Source of the DNA: Spirochaetae bacterium HGW-Spirochaetae-3
Lineage (GTDB): Bacteria; Spirochaetota; Spirochaetia; Treponematales; UBA12059
Length of the DNA stretch: 64,000 nucleotides
Assembly: GCA_002839315.1 (NCBI GenBank)
Contig: PGXV01000005.1
Span: 62,001-126,000, forward strand
Direction of reading: 5' to 3'
Part shown: piece by piece, positions 1 to 9,674 of the stretch
Position numbering within the stretch: the stretch's first letter is position 1
How the letters are laid out: each line of letters begins with the position of its first letter
Made by a program: the position numbers and the translations under genes
Notes under the pieces: generated by a model
Told to the model about the DNA's origin: nothing
What the model saw: only the letters and a program-made list of their open reading frames with translations
The model's database searches: none

Positions 1-34
1 ATACTCGAATTCCGCCATGCGGCGGGGGAGGTGA

Positions 35-850
35 GTGTTGCGCTTCGATGATATCGTCTTCGTCTACCATCTTCAGGACGAGCGCCAGATCGCCTGGCAC
101 GGGCGGCGGCACTCCCATGGCGAGGGAGAGTTCGAGTTCCATTACTTCATCTCGGGCGAAGGCAGCTTCAAGAACGGTTCCTCGACGTGGACGATACGCC
201 CCGGCAGCCTCCACCTGACGCCCCCCGGCTCGGTCCACCAGATACTCGCCACGAACCTACGCAGGCCTATCACCTACTTCGCGATACTCTTCAGCGCCGG
301 AGCGGACGCCGAGATCGGAACGCTCCTGGAGCGCCTGGTCGCCTCGATGGATCGTCCCGCGGATATCGGCACCTCGCACCGGTTCTTCTTCGCGGATCTC
401 CTGGAGCGAAACTCCTCGTGCCAGGCCGACCTCGTACAGGCTTGCCGCCATTCCTTCATGTCCTTCCTGTACGGCCTCCTGGCCGGGGCGCCCTCGGCGT
501 ACGGCGCGCCGGAGAACGCCCACGTAGAGAAGGCGATAGCCATTATGCAAGCCTCTATAGAGGATAGCATCGACCTGGACGTGCTCTGCGGCAAGCTGGG
601 TCTCTCTCGCGAGCACTTCGTCAGGCTATTCAGCATGCGCATGCGCATACCCCCGATGCGCTACTACTCGAGGCTCAAGATAGAAGCCGCCCGGGCCATG
701 CTGTCGAGCACCAACCTGGGCATCGGCGCTATTTCCGAGAAGCTTGGCTTCGCGAGCCAGTTCGGGTTTTCCAGGGCCTTCAAGAGCGTGGCCGGCCTGT
801 CTCCCTCGGGCTATCGCGCGAAGTGCCTGCAGAAAGCAGACTTCACCTGA
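35..850 (+). CDS. AraC-family transcriptional regulator
   Basis: A 271-residue protein with an N-terminal cupin-like sensing half (about residues 10-150) and a C-terminal AraC helix-turn-helix pair (about 170-265). The second helix-turn-helix carries the typical pattern ending SRAFKSVAGLSPSGYR. The start is GTG at 35, or TTG at 38, which is better spaced from the GGGGGAGG ribosome site at 24-31. It lies 150 bp upstream of a sugar ABC operon on the same strand, so it probably controls that operon in response to a sugar. That link is inferred from position only. The window begins 34 bp upstream, so its own promoter is not visible. Confidence 0.88.
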   Translation: MLRFDDIVFVYHLQDERQIAWHGRRHSHGEGEFEFHYFISGEGSFKNGSSTWTIRPGSLHLTPPGSVHQILATNLRRPITYFAILFSAGADAEIGTLLERLVASMDRPADIGTSHRFFFADLLERNSSCQADLVQACRHSFMSFLYGLLAGAPSAYGAPENAHVEKAIAIMQASIEDSIDLDVLCGKLGLSREHFVRLFSMRMRIPPMRYYSRLKIEAARAMLSSTNLGIGAISEKLGFASQFGFSRAFKSVAGLSPSGYRAKCLQKADFT

Positions 851-908
851 TCCCGCCCGGTTCCAGCGCGACGCGATCGGTTCCGGTACCTTCTATATCA
901 ATTTTCGG

Positions 909-932
909 TATGGAAAATCAATCCTTCCCATA
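909..932. promoter_or_regulatory. Inverted repeat upstream of the first chvE-like gene
   Basis: TATGGAAA and TTCCCATA face each other across an 8-bp gap with one mismatch, about 70 bp before the binding-protein start. This is a plausible operator in the promoter region, perhaps for the adjacent AraC-type protein. It was seen by eye and there is no comparative support. Confidence 0.3.
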
Positions 933-1001
933 GTTCATATTCCTGATGCGCTCCTATCATCTGCTTAGCTTACGGTTTCTATCTTTTTCGAGGAGGCATC
1001 T

Positions 1002-1983
1002 GTGATGAAGAAAGTCTTACTCATTGTCCTGGCCTTCAGTGTCGCGGTCGCGTCCGCGTTCGGCCAGGGACAGCTCATCGGCGTGGCCATGCCGACGCAG
1101 TCGCTCCAGCGCTGGAACCAGGACGGCGCTAACATGAAGGCCCAGCTCGAGGCCAAGGGCTATCGGGTCGACCTCCAGTACGCCAACAACGACATCAACA
1201 CCCAGATCCAGCAGCTCGAGAACATGATAACGAAGGGCTGCAAGGTCCTCGTCATACGACAGGCTCATCATGAACACGCCGAACGTCGACTATTACGCGA
1301 CCTTCGACAACTTCAAGGTCGGCGTTATCCAGGGCCGGTACATCGAGTCCGCCCTCGGCCTGGCCCTGGGGAAGGGCCCCTTCAACATCGAGCTCTTCGC
1401 CGGATCCCCCGACGACAACAACGCCGTCTTCTTCAACAAGGGAGCGATGAGCATCCTCCAGCCCTACATCGATTCCAAGCAGCTCGTCGTCCAGACCAAG
1501 CAGACCGAATTCACGACCATCGCTATCCAGAGCTGGAGCTCCGAGAAGGCGCAGGCCAGGATGGATAACCTCATCGCGATGAAGTACTCCCGCAAGACCG
1601 TGCTGGACGCCATCCTCTCGCCCAACGACAGCCTGGCCATCGGCATCGTCGCGTCCCTCAAGAACGCCGGCTACGGCACGGCGAAGAAGCCCTACCCGGT
1701 ATTGACCGGCCAGGACTGCGACAAGCCCAACGTGAAGGCCATGATCGCGGAGCAGCAGTCCATGTCCATCTTCAAGGACACGCGGACCCTGGCCGCCCAG
1801 GTGGTCGCGATGGTCGAGGCCGTCATGCAGGGCAAGGAAGCGCCCGTCAACGACAAGAAGACCTATAACAACGGCGTTAAGGTCGTGCCGTCGTTCCTCT
1901 GCGACCCCGTCTACGCCGACAAGTACAACTATAGGGCCCTCCTCATCGACTCGGGCTACTATACCGAGGCGGACCTGCAGTAA
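1002..1983 (+). pseudogene. chvE: ChvE-type sugar-binding protein, broken by an internal deletion and frameshift
   Basis: The periplasmic binding protein of a multiple-monosaccharide ABC importer. The first frame (1002 to about 1256) encodes a signal peptide (ending ASAFGQ) and the fold up to KVLVI. The second frame (from 1255 to 1983) resumes at YDRLIMNTPNVDYY and continues to the normal C-terminus. In the intact paralogue at 12460, KVLII and YDRLI are separated by 24 residues. Here they are fused and out of frame, so roughly 70-odd bp are missing. Both halves are otherwise well conserved, and the downstream transporter genes are intact. Either this is a recent inactivating deletion or an assembly or sequencing error removed the segment. 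The ribosome site GAGGAGG lies just upstream of the start. Confidence 0.8.
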
Positions 1984-2014
1984 CGCGGGACCAGTCCCGG
2001 GACCAAACCAAAGC

Positions 2015-2046
2015 GCCGGCCCGCGAGCCCATGCCCGCGGGCCGGC
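2015..2046 (+). promoter_or_regulatory. Intercistronic stem-loop between binding protein and ATPase
   Basis: A perfect 11-bp stem (GCCGGCCCGCG with CGCGGGCCGGC) and a 10-nt loop, with no T-tract. It lies between the binding-protein gene and gguA. Such structures usually stabilise the upstream message or lower read-through, so that binding protein exceeds transporter. Confidence 0.6.
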
Positions 2047-2080
2047 ATCCAATAGCGTTGAGCGCGAGGAGAACGCGGCA

Positions 2081-3631
2081 GTGGACGATACGATCCTCGA
2101 GATGAGGAACATCACGAAGCTTTTCCCTGGAGTACGGGCGCTGGACGACGTCAGCTTCTCCGTCAGGCGGGGCGAGATCCACGCTCTCGTCGGCGAGAAC
2201 GGGGCCGGCAAGTCGACGCTGATGAACGTCCTTGGCGGCGTGTATCCGCACGGAACCTATTCGGGGCAGCTCGTCTTCGACGGCGAGGAGTGCTCCTTCA
2301 GGACGATCCACGACTGCGAGAAAATGGGGATCGTCATCATCCACCAGGAGCTCGCCCTGATCCCCTATCTATCCATCGGCGAGAATATATTCCTCGGGAA
2401 CGAGCGCGCCAGGCGCGAGGTGATAGACTGGAACGAGACCCACCGGGACTCTGCCAAGCTCCTCGACCTCGTAGGGCTGAAGGAGAGCACCCGTACCGCG
2501 GTCAAGGATATAAGCGTCGGGAAGCAGCAGCTGGTGGAGATCGCCAAGGCGCTGTCCAAGAACGTCAGGCTGCTCGTATTGGACGAGCCCACCGCCTCGC
2601 TCAACGAGGACGACTCGGAGCACCTCTTGAGGCTGCTCCTGGAGCTGAAGGCGAAAGGGGTGACCTCGATCCTCATATCGCATAAGCTCAACGAGGTCGT
2701 CGAGGTAGCCGATACGCTGACCGTACTGCGGGACGGCGCCACCATAGAGACCCTGGACATGGCTTCCGGCGGCGTCGACGAGGACCGAATAATAAAGGGC
2801 ATGGTGGGGCGCGACCTGGTCGATCGGTTCCCCAAGCGTGAGCCGAAGATAGGCGGGGTCGCTTTCGAGATCCGGGATTGGAACGTGTTCAGCCCCCTGA
2901 ATCCCGAGCGTAGGGTTATCAAGGACGTTTCCCTCAACGTTCGCAAGGGCGAGGTCGTCGGGCTCGCGGGACTCATGGGCGCTGGGCGGACCGAATTGGC
3001 GATGAGCGTATTCGGACGGTCATACGGCCTGCGCATCAGCGGCCGAGCCTTCAAGGACGGCAAGGAAATCGAGCTGAGGCGCGTCCGCAAGGCGATCGAT
3101 CAGGGCATCTCCTACGCCACAGAGGATCGCAAGTCCGCCGGCCTGAACCTCATAGGCGATATCCGGGAGAACATCACCATCGCCGGGCTGCGGAAGGTGG
3201 CCAAGCGCCTGGTCCTGGACCACGACCTCGAGGCGGGGGTCGCCGAGGAGTATCGCGCCAAGCTCAAGATCCGCTCGACGAGCATCAGGCAGAAGGCGGG
3301 GAACCTCTCCGGCGGGAATCAGCAGAAGGTCGTACTGTCGAAGTGGATATTCACGAAGCCGGATGTACTCATACTGGACGAGCCGACCCGCGGGATCGAC
3401 GTGGGAGCCAAGTACGAGATTTACACCATCATCAATCAATTGGCGGACGAGGGCAAGTCGGTCATCTTCATCTCGTCGGAACTCCCGGAGATACTCGGGA
3501 TCAGCGACCGCATCTACGTCATGAACGACGGGAGGATCGTTGGCGAGTTCGCGCGCGAGGAAGCTACGCAGGAAGGCATCATGAAGTGCATCATGCAGAG
3601 CGTTAGGGAGAACGGAAATGGGAAGCATTAA
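2081..3631 (+). CDS. gguA: Multiple-monosaccharide ABC transporter, ATP-binding protein
   Basis: A 516-residue double-ABC ATPase of the XylG/MglA/GguA class (also called mmsA). The first domain has Walker [10 protein letters not shown] at residues 38-46 and Walker [11 protein letters not shown]. The second has signature LSGGNQQK and Walker [11 protein letters not shown]. As is usual for this class, the second domain has a degenerate P-loop (GLMGAGRTE). It starts at GTG 2081 with AGCGCGAGGAG upstream. Its last 14 bp overlap the permease gene. It would energise import of a hexose or pentose at the inner membrane. Its partner binding-protein gene just upstream appears broken, so it may depend on the second ChvE at 12460. 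Confidence 0.93.
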   Translation: MDDTILEMRNITKLFPGVRALDDVSFSVRRGEIHALVGENGAGKSTLMNVLGGVYPHGTYSGQLVFDGEECSFRTIHDCEKMGIVIIHQELALIPYLSIGENIFLGNERARREVIDWNETHRDSAKLLDLVGLKESTRTAVKDISVGKQQLVEIAKALSKNVRLLVLDEPTASLNEDDSEHLLRLLLELKAKGVTSILISHKLNEVVEVADTLTVLRDGATIETLDMASGGVDEDRIIKGMVGRDLVDRFPKREPKIGGVAFEIRDWNVFSPLNPERRVIKDVSLNVRKGEVVGLAGLMGAGRTELAMSVFGRSYGLRISGRAFKDGKEIELRRVRKAIDQGISYATEDRKSAGLNLIGDIRENITIAGLRKVAKRLVLDHDLEAGVAEEYRAKLKIRSTSIRQKAGNLSGGNQQKVVLSKWIFTKPDVLILDEPTRGIDVGAKYEIYTIINQLADEGKSVIFISSELPEILGISDRIYVMNDGRIVGEFAREEATQEGIMKCIMQSVRENGNGKH

Positions 3632-4790
3632 GGATTTCCTCCGGAATAATATCCGGCAGTACGCGATGCTCATCGCGCTCGTATTCATCATGCTGTTCTT
3701 CCAGGTAAGCACGGAGGGGATACTGCTCGTTCCGATGAACGTGACTAACCTCGTCCTACAGAACGCGTACGTGTTCATCCTGGCCATAGGCATGACGCTA
3801 TGCATCCTTACCGGGGGGAATATCGATCTCTCCGTAGGGTCCGTCGTGGCTTTCGTCGGGGCTCTATGCGGTACGTTCATCGTGACCATGAAGATGAGCG
3901 TCGGGCTCGGGATCGTCCTTGCCCTCGGCGTAGGCCTGGCTATCGGGGTTTGGCAGGGCTTCTGGATAGCCTACGTGCGCCTCCCCGCGTTCATCGTCAC
4001 GCTCGCCGGGATGCTCACCTTCCGGGGGCTGACGACGTTCATGCTCAAGGGGCTTACGATAGGTCCCTTCCCGGAAGTATTCCAGCAGATCAGCTCGGGC
4101 TTCCTGCCTGACTTCTTGGGTAGCGAGGAGTCCGCGTTCAACGTAACGACGTTGTTCGCGGGCGCGGCGCTCGTTTTCCTGTACGTCCTGATGCAGCTCC
4201 GACAGCGCGCCAATCGCAGGCGGAACGGGTACGAGAGCACGCCGCTCGCGCTGTTCGCGATCAAGCTCGCCCTCGTGGTCGGCGTCATCGCCATGGCGTC
4301 TTTCTGGCTCGCTTCCTACCGCGGCGTGCCGATCATATTCATCATCATCGGCGTGCTCGTTATCGCCTATTCCTTCCTGACCTCAAGCACCGTCCCCGGC
4401 AGGTATCTCTACGCGACGGGAGGGAACGAGAAGGCCGCGCAGCTTTCGGGGATCAATACCAACAAGGTGCTCTTCCTGGCCTACGTCAACATGGGCGTGC
4501 TTTCCGCCATAGCGGGCATCGCGGTGGCTTCGCGCCTGAACGCGGCGTCTCCCCTGGCCGGCCAGAACTTCGAGCTGGACGCCATCGCGGCCTGCTTCAT
4601 CGGCGGCGCGTCCGCCACCGGAGGCATCGGCACCATCGGAGGCGCTATCATAGGAGCCTTGGTCATGGGCGTGCTCAACAACGGCATGTCCTTGCTCGGC
4701 ATTGGCAGCGATATTCAGCAGTACGTGAAGGGTATGGTGCTTCTCGCGGCCGTCGCATTCGACGTCATATCCAAGAGGAAGGCGCGGTAG
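3618..4790 (+). CDS. gguB: Multiple-monosaccharide ABC transporter, permease
   Basis: A 390-residue polytopic membrane protein of the BPD_transp_2 type. The C-terminal region ([18 protein letters not shown], then [10 protein letters not shown]) is characteristic of GguB/MmsB permeases. About ten hydrophobic segments are visible. It overlaps gguA by 14 bp and is translationally coupled to it. It is paralogous to the permease at 15187. It is followed by a strong terminator, so it ends the first sugar operon. Confidence 0.92.
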   Translation: MGSIKDFLRNNIRQYAMLIALVFIMLFFQVSTEGILLVPMNVTNLVLQNAYVFILAIGMTLCILTGGNIDLSVGSVVAFVGALCGTFIVTMKMSVGLGIVLALGVGLAIGVWQGFWIAYVRLPAFIVTLAGMLTFRGLTTFMLKGLTIGPFPEVFQQISSGFLPDFLGSEESAFNVTTLFAGAALVFLYVLMQLRQRANRRRNGYESTPLALFAIKLALVVGVIAMASFWLASYRGVPIIFIIIGVLVIAYSFLTSSTVPGRYLYATGGNEKAAQLSGINTNKVLFLAYVNMGVLSAIAGIAVASRLNAASPLAGQNFELDAIAACFIGGASATGGIGTIGGAIIGALVMGVLNNGMSLLGIGSDIQQYVKGMVLLAAVAFDVISKRKAR

Positions 4791-4822
4791 CGGCGGTCAC
4801 AGGCTCCCGACGCGCTTATTAT

Positions 4823-4865
4823 CGCCCCCGGCCGTATCGAGTACGGTCGGGGGCGTCGTTTTTTT
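4823..4865 (+). terminator. Rho-independent terminator of the first sugar operon
   Basis: The stem CGCCCCCGGCCGTA pairs with TACGGTCGGGGGCG (one G-T pair) around a short loop, followed by a run of seven T. It lies 33 bp after the gguB stop. Confidence 0.9.
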
Positions 4866-4930
4866 AAACGACGCTAATGCGGAATCCTCACCGAGCGGCT
4901 TCAAAATTTCTATAAAATATCAATTTCCAA

Positions 4931-4959
4931 TTGACCTTGAAGCCACTTGAGGCTTTATC
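4931..4959 (+). promoter_or_regulatory. Candidate promoter for the chemotaxis receptor gene
   Basis: TTGACC, a 17-bp spacer and TTTATC, ending about 68 bp before the receptor start. The spacer holds the small inverted repeat AAGCC/GGCTT. The -35 match is good and the -10 match is weak. Confidence 0.4.
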
Positions 4960-5026
4960 CTCCATCGCTTAGCCCGGATCGGCCGGGTGTGCCGAGAAAG
5001 CATATTCACTAAATACGGAGTCCTTA

Positions 5027-7120
5027 ATGCGCCTACATAGCTTGGCTTTTCGCCTGACATCAATCATGAGCCTCCTTACGGCCGTCGTCCTAGGGAGCGT
5101 CGGCGTCTTCGTCGGGAAACGGCTGGAGTCGGACCTTCGGACCGTTATTACCGACGATTACGGTCGCGTCGTCGACGCCCGCGCGGCAGAGGTCGGCCGT
5201 CTCCTACAGGGGCACCGGAACGAGTTGGCCATGCTGTCGGTAACCGCCGCGATGACGAGCGGCACGATGGAGGAGGCGCTCGCGCTCATAGCGCCCATCA
5301 CGACGTCGGGGGTCGTGTCCGAGGTCATATCGCTCGCGGTTATCGACGGCGCGGGGACCATACGCCTGGAATCCGGCAAGCTGATAGACGTCTCCGGCCG
5401 CGACTACTACAAGGCCATCTTCGTCGAGGGCAAGGACTGGTACGTCAGCGACGTGCTGATACCCCAGAGCCGGGACAAGCCGGCCGTCATGCTGACGAAA
5501 GCCGTGGCGCGGCCCGACGGCCATAAGCTTGCCGTCGTCATGCAGATATCGCTCGAGAAGCTGTCGGAGATCGTATCGGAGATGGACGTCGGCAACGGGG
5601 GCTACGGGTGGATCGTGGACCAGCGCTCGACCGTCATCGTCCATCCCGTGGTCGAGAAGATCATGAAGTTCAGGCTCTCCGAGGCGGAAGGGGACGGCGC
5701 CTACGCGACGAGCATGCGGGCCCTGGCCGAGACGATGCTCGCGGGGCAGCGCGGCGTCTCGGGCTATACCTCCGAGGAGGGCGAGGACGTCATAACGTTC
5801 TACGGGACCATACCGGATTCGCCGAACTGGAAGATAGGCATCAGCGTGCGGGCCCACGAGGTGTACGCGGCCGTCGCCCGGCTCCTGTCCGTACTCGTCA
5901 TCGTCTTCGCCTTGGCGCTCATCGCTACCGTCGCGCTGGCTATGGCCGTAGCCAGGTCCATCAGCAAGCCGATGAAGCTCGCCGCCGCCGAGTTCCGCGA
6001 GCTGGCCGGCGGCGAGGCCGACCTGACCAAGACGCTGGAGGTCGCTTCCAAGGACGAGATAGGCGAGCTGTCCTCAGACTTCAACCTGTTCATCGCGAAG
6101 CTGCGCGAGATGGTCGTCGAGCTCAAGTCGACCCAATCCAGGCTCGGCGTCATAGGGGACGAGCTACGGTCCAACGTCGAGAGTAGCGCCGGGGCCGTCG
6201 ACCAGATAGGCGAGCGCGTCGAGCATATGCGCGTCCAGGCCCAGGCCCAGGGCGAATGCGTCTCCGAGTCGTCGGGCGCCGTCGAGGAGATAGCCAAGAC
6301 GATCGAGAGCCTCGACGCCCTAATAATAAGCCAGACGGCCGCGATCACCGAGGCGTCGGCGTCCATCGAGCAGATGGTAGGCAACATCTCCGCCGTGTCC
6401 GCTTCGGTAGGGAGGATAGGGGAGAACTTCGCCGCCCTTTCCGCGGCTTCCGAGCGGGGCGTCGCGATGCAGGACGAGTCCGGAAAGCGCGTGCTCGAGA
6501 TATCCGCGCTTTCCGATACGCTGCTGGAGGCCAACCAGGTCATCGCCAACATAGCGTCCCAGACCAACCTCCTGGCCATGAACGCGGCCATCGAGGCCGC
6601 GCACGCCGGGGAGGCCGGCAAGGGATTCTCGGTCGTGGCCGACGAGATACGGCACCTGGCGGAAACGTCGACGGAGCAGTCCAAGTCCATAGGCGCGGGC
6701 CTCAAGAACGTCCAGAAGGCGATAGCGAGCGTCGTGGATACGTCGAACGGCACCGGCGAGGCTTTCGGCCGCCTGGCCGAGATGATAGGCGTTACCAGCG
6801 ACCTCGTCCGCGAGGTCGGATCGGCGATGAGCGAGCAGAAAGAGGGCTCGTCGCAGATACTGTCGGCGCTCAAGGCCATGAACGACATCAGTTCCGAGGT
6901 GCGCGCGGGCTCCTCCGAGATGAGCGCGGGCAACGCGACGATCCTCGAGGCCATCGCCAGGCTCAAGGCGAGCGCGCAGGAGATAGACCGTAGCGTCGGC
7001 GACGTAGTGCTTGGCATAGCCGACGTGGAGCGCAGCACGGCCGCTATCGCCGGCGTCACCGATCGTACCGGCGAGCTGCTGTCGAGTATGGACGCCGCCG
7101 TGGGGCGCTTCCGCACCTGA
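5027..7120 (+). CDS. Methyl-accepting chemotaxis protein
   Basis: A 697-residue transmembrane receptor. It has a membrane segment at about 10-30, a large dCache-like periplasmic sensor (about 35-280, including the [11 protein letters not shown] pattern), a second membrane segment at about 285-310, a HAMP linker, then a long coiled-coil signalling domain. The universal hairpin tip contains [20 protein letters not shown]. It signals to CheA/CheW and is modified by CheR/CheB. It lies alone between a terminator and a sugar-sensing cassette, so it may mediate taxis to the sugars handled here. That ligand guess is inference. The start at 5027 has ACGGAG upstream. Confidence 0.95.
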   Translation: MRLHSLAFRLTSIMSLLTAVVLGSVGVFVGKRLESDLRTVITDDYGRVVDARAAEVGRLLQGHRNELAMLSVTAAMTSGTMEEALALIAPITTSGVVSEVISLAVIDGAGTIRLESGKLIDVSGRDYYKAIFVEGKDWYVSDVLIPQSRDKPAVMLTKAVARPDGHKLAVVMQISLEKLSEIVSEMDVGNGGYGWIVDQRSTVIVHPVVEKIMKFRLSEAEGDGAYATSMRALAETMLAGQRGVSGYTSEEGEDVITFYGTIPDSPNWKIGISVRAHEVYAAVARLLSVLVIVFALALIATVALAMAVARSISKPMKLAAAEFRELAGGEADLTKTLEVASKDEIGELSSDFNLFIAKLREMVVELKSTQSRLGVIGDELRSNVESSAGAVDQIGERVEHMRVQAQAQGECVSESSGAVEEIAKTIESLDALIISQTAAITEASASIEQMVGNISAVSASVGRIGENFAALSAASERGVAMQDESGKRVLEISALSDTLLEANQVIANIASQTNLLAMNAAIEAAHAGEAGKGFSVVADEIRHLAETSTEQSKSIGAGLKNVQKAIASVVDTSNGTGEAFGRLAEMIGVTSDLVREVGSAMSEQKEGSSQILSALKAMNDISSEVRAGSSEMSAGNATILEAIARLKASAQEIDRSVGDVVLGIADVERSTAAIAGVTDRTGELLSSMDAAVGRFRT

Positions 7121-7204
7121 TGCGTTAGAGGGCGTGCGGCTACTCCGGATCAGTCGCATATTCGCGCTCCCGTCCTTTTTTTTCGATGCTATACTGTCCG
7201 GAGG

Positions 7205-8191
7205 ATGAAGCGAGCCGCATGGATCCTGGTCGCGCTGTTCGGCGCCGCCTTCTTGGGAGCGACTCTCATGAACGCGAGCCTGGTCGAAACGAGCAGGCGG
7301 GCCTTGGCCGGAGGCGTATTCCGCGAGACGTCCTCCGTCCCGCCCGCCCGGTACCACCTCGTGCTCGTGGTGCCGGACGACGACGACTCGTTCTTCTCGG
7401 GGCTCGTAGAGGGCGTGCGCGCCGGCGTCGGAGAGGCCGACGCGGCGCTGCAGGTATTCAGGCATTCCGTATCGTCGCCTTCGGAGGTCGAGCGCTTCTT
7501 CGAGATAGCGCTCGGCGCCGGCGTCGACGGACTCATCATGTATTCGCCCCGAGGCGACCCGGTCATGGACCGAGCCCGCCGAGCCGCCGCGAACGGCGTC
7601 GTGTTCGTGCCCGTCGGCACGGATCTGCCCGAGGGAAGCCCGCCCGGCTTCATAGGCTCGGCCTCGCTGTTGCAGGGATTCGAGGGCGGCAAGCGCATCT
7701 GCGCGGCTCTCGGGGCGTCCGCGCGCGTCGGCGTCATCCTGCCCGCGAACGGCGCGGGGCCCGAGGAGGAGGAACCGCTCTTCCGCGGGCTGGTAGCGTC
7801 GCTGCAGGCTTTCCCCGGCGCCGTCGTGTCCGCGCTTACCCGCGCACGGCCCGGCACGCTCGCCGGAGAGGAGGCCGCCACGGCGATGCTGGCCTCCGTC
7901 CCCTCGATCAACGCGATCTTCTGCGCTAACTCGCGCGATACTATGGGCGTGGCCCAGGTGCTGGTGGACATGAACCGGGTCGGCAGCGTATTGGTGATAG
8001 GCGCCGACGAGACGCCCGAGATACTCCGCTATATCGAGAAGGGCGTGGTGGCCGCGAGCGTCGTCCGGGACTCCAGGTGGATAGGCCGGGAAGCCGTCCG
8101 CGCGTTCATGCGCATCAAGGACGGCGAGCCGCCCGCCCCGCCCGTCGAGGCGGGGTTCTACGTTCGCACCGCCGAGGGGCAGACGCCGTGA
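7205..8191 (+). CDS. Periplasmic sugar-binding-like protein of a sensory cassette
   Basis: A 328-residue type I periplasmic binding protein (Peripla_BP_4-like). The N-terminus (KRAAWILVALFGAAFLGATL) is a membrane anchor or signal sequence. It is followed by the beta-alpha repeats YHLVLVVPDDDDSFFSGLVEGV and VDGLIMYSPRG. No transporter gene follows it. The next genes are a YesM-type kinase (10 bp away) and a YesN-type regulator, so it most likely presents a ligand to the kinase. The ribosome site GGAGG lies immediately before ATG 7205. The ligand cannot be told from the sequence. It is divergent from the ChvE family and shorter. Confidence 0.85.
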   Translation: MKRAAWILVALFGAAFLGATLMNASLVETSRRALAGGVFRETSSVPPARYHLVLVVPDDDDSFFSGLVEGVRAGVGEADAALQVFRHSVSSPSEVERFFEIALGAGVDGLIMYSPRGDPVMDRARRAAANGVVFVPVGTDLPEGSPPGFIGSASLLQGFEGGKRICAALGASARVGVILPANGAGPEEEEPLFRGLVASLQAFPGAVVSALTRARPGTLAGEEAATAMLASVPSINAIFCANSRDTMGVAQVLVDMNRVGSVLVIGADETPEILRYIEKGVVAASVVRDSRWIGREAVRAFMRIKDGEPPAPPVEAGFYVRTAEGQTP

Positions 8192-8201
8192 GGCGGGCTC
8201 C

Positions 8202-9674
8202 ATGAGGCGAGCGGGCATCCGCGGCAAGATCATACTGAACTCGGCCCTCATCCTCCTGATCGTCGCCTCCGCGGTGCTCTATACGGGCCTGGCCTCCGTC
8301 GAGCTGGCGCGCAGCGTCGAGATACTGTTCCGCAACAACATGCTGATGGATGACCTTCGCGTTTCCATAGAGGAGACCGAGGCCAGCCTGACGGCCTATC
8401 TATCGATGAAGAGCTCCGACGCGCTCAAGGATTATATCAAGTACTCTACCCGGCTGGCCGAGTATTCCCGGCGCCTCAACCGCGAGATACGCGCGGACGA
8501 GCTGCTGTTGCTTCAGCGGGACCTCGCGGGAATCCTCGACGGATTCCTCGCCGACGCCGAGGCGAGCGTCGCGGCCAAGCGCGGGCGCGACGTGTCCGCG
8601 TACACTGAGCGCTTCGAGAGCGCCGAGCGGAATCTCCAGCTGATCGGATTCCTGATCGACCGGATCGACGGGATGTTCATATCCGACTCGCTGGCGGCCT
8701 TCTCGGGCTTCAATTCGCGCGTCAGCTCGGTGCTGGCGACGAACGCGGCGCTCGTGGTCTGCGCCACGCTCATGGGTATGTCGGTGCTGGTCAGCGTATC
8801 CTATAAGCTGACCGAGCCTCTGGCCAAGCTGGCGAAGGCGGCGGAGGCGCTGGGACGCGGCGACTACGACCACGAGCTGCCGGAAGCGGGCGACCATCCG
8901 GACGAGATCAGCGTGATGGCCGCGTCGTTCTCGAGCATGCGCGACGGCGTGCGACGCGCGTTCGAGGAGCAGAGGGCCAAGTCCGACCTGGAACGGAAGC
9001 TCATGGAGGACAGGGTCCGCCTGCTCGACATGGACCACAAGCTCAAGGACGCCGAGCTGCTCGCCCTACAGACGCAGATCAACCCCCATTTCCTCTTCAA
9101 CACGCTTACGGCGGGGCAACAGTTGGCCATGTCCGAGGGCGCCGACCGCACTGGCGACTTCATGGAGAACCTCGCCGCCTTCATCCGCTACGCGCTCAAG
9201 CCTCCTTCCCGCTCGGTGAGGGTTTCCGACGAGCTGGAATGCGTGCGGCTCTATATCTGGCTTCTCCGTATACGGTTCGGCGAACGTTACCGATTCGAGG
9301 TGGAGGCGGACGACGCGGTCATGCGCGTCGAGACGCCGGCGCTGGTGCTCCAGCCGCTGGTGGAGAACGCGGTCGGCCACGGCCTGCGCGGCAGGGAAGA
9401 GGGCGGTAGCGTGCGGGTCCGAGCCAGGCTGGACGGCGGCGAGGCGGTACTGTCCGTAGAGGACACGGGCGACGGCATGAGCCGGGAGGAGATGGACCGG
9501 GCGCTCGGGGAAGGCCGCGACGACGAGCCCGACGGCGGCGGCATCGGCCTCCGCAACGTCATACGCCGGGTGACGCTGGCTACGGAGGGGCGCGGACGGG
9601 TCGAACTCGAGTCTACGCCCGGAGCGGGTACCGTCGTGACGATACGGTTGCCCGCGGAAGGGAGCGCCCGATGA
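8202..9674 (+). CDS. YesM-type sensor histidine kinase
   Basis: A 490-residue membrane kinase. It has a transmembrane segment at about 10-30, a helical extracytoplasmic region at 35-175, a second membrane segment at about 178-200, HAMP at about 205-255, then a His_kinase domain with the phospho-acceptor H296 in the motif INPHFLFN. The HATPase domain carries PLVENAVGHGL, DTGDGM and GGIGLRNV. It belongs to the LytS/YesM class. It overlaps the regulator gene by 4 bp (ATGA) and so is coupled to it. It probably reads the binding proteins encoded at 7205 and 11226. Confidence 0.94.
   Translation: MRRAGIRGKIILNSALILLIVASAVLYTGLASVELARSVEILFRNNMLMDDLRVSIEETEASLTAYLSMKSSDALKDYIKYSTRLAEYSRRLNREIRADELLLLQRDLAGILDGFLADAEASVAAKRGRDVSAYTERFESAERNLQLIGFLIDRIDGMFISDSLAAFSGFNSRVSSVLATNAALVVCATLMGMSVLVSVSYKLTEPLAKLAKAAEALGRGDYDHELPEAGDHPDEISVMAASFSSMRDGVRRAFEEQRAKSDLERKLMEDRVRLLDMDHKLKDAELLALQTQINPHFLFNTLTAGQQLAMSEGADRTGDFMENLAAFIRYALKPPSRSVRVSDELECVRLYIWLLRIRFGERYRFEVEADDAVMRVETPALVLQPLVENAVGHGLRGREEGGSVRVRARLDGGEAVLSVEDTGDGMSREEMDRALGEGRDDEPDGGGIGLRNVIRRVTLATEGRGRVELESTPGAGTVVTIRLPAEGSAR

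Noticed and set aside
6320-8251. A 643-residue minus-strand open frame across the MCP and binding-protein genes
   Set aside because: A GC-rich antisense shadow with no recognisable motifs. The plus strand carries clear domains.
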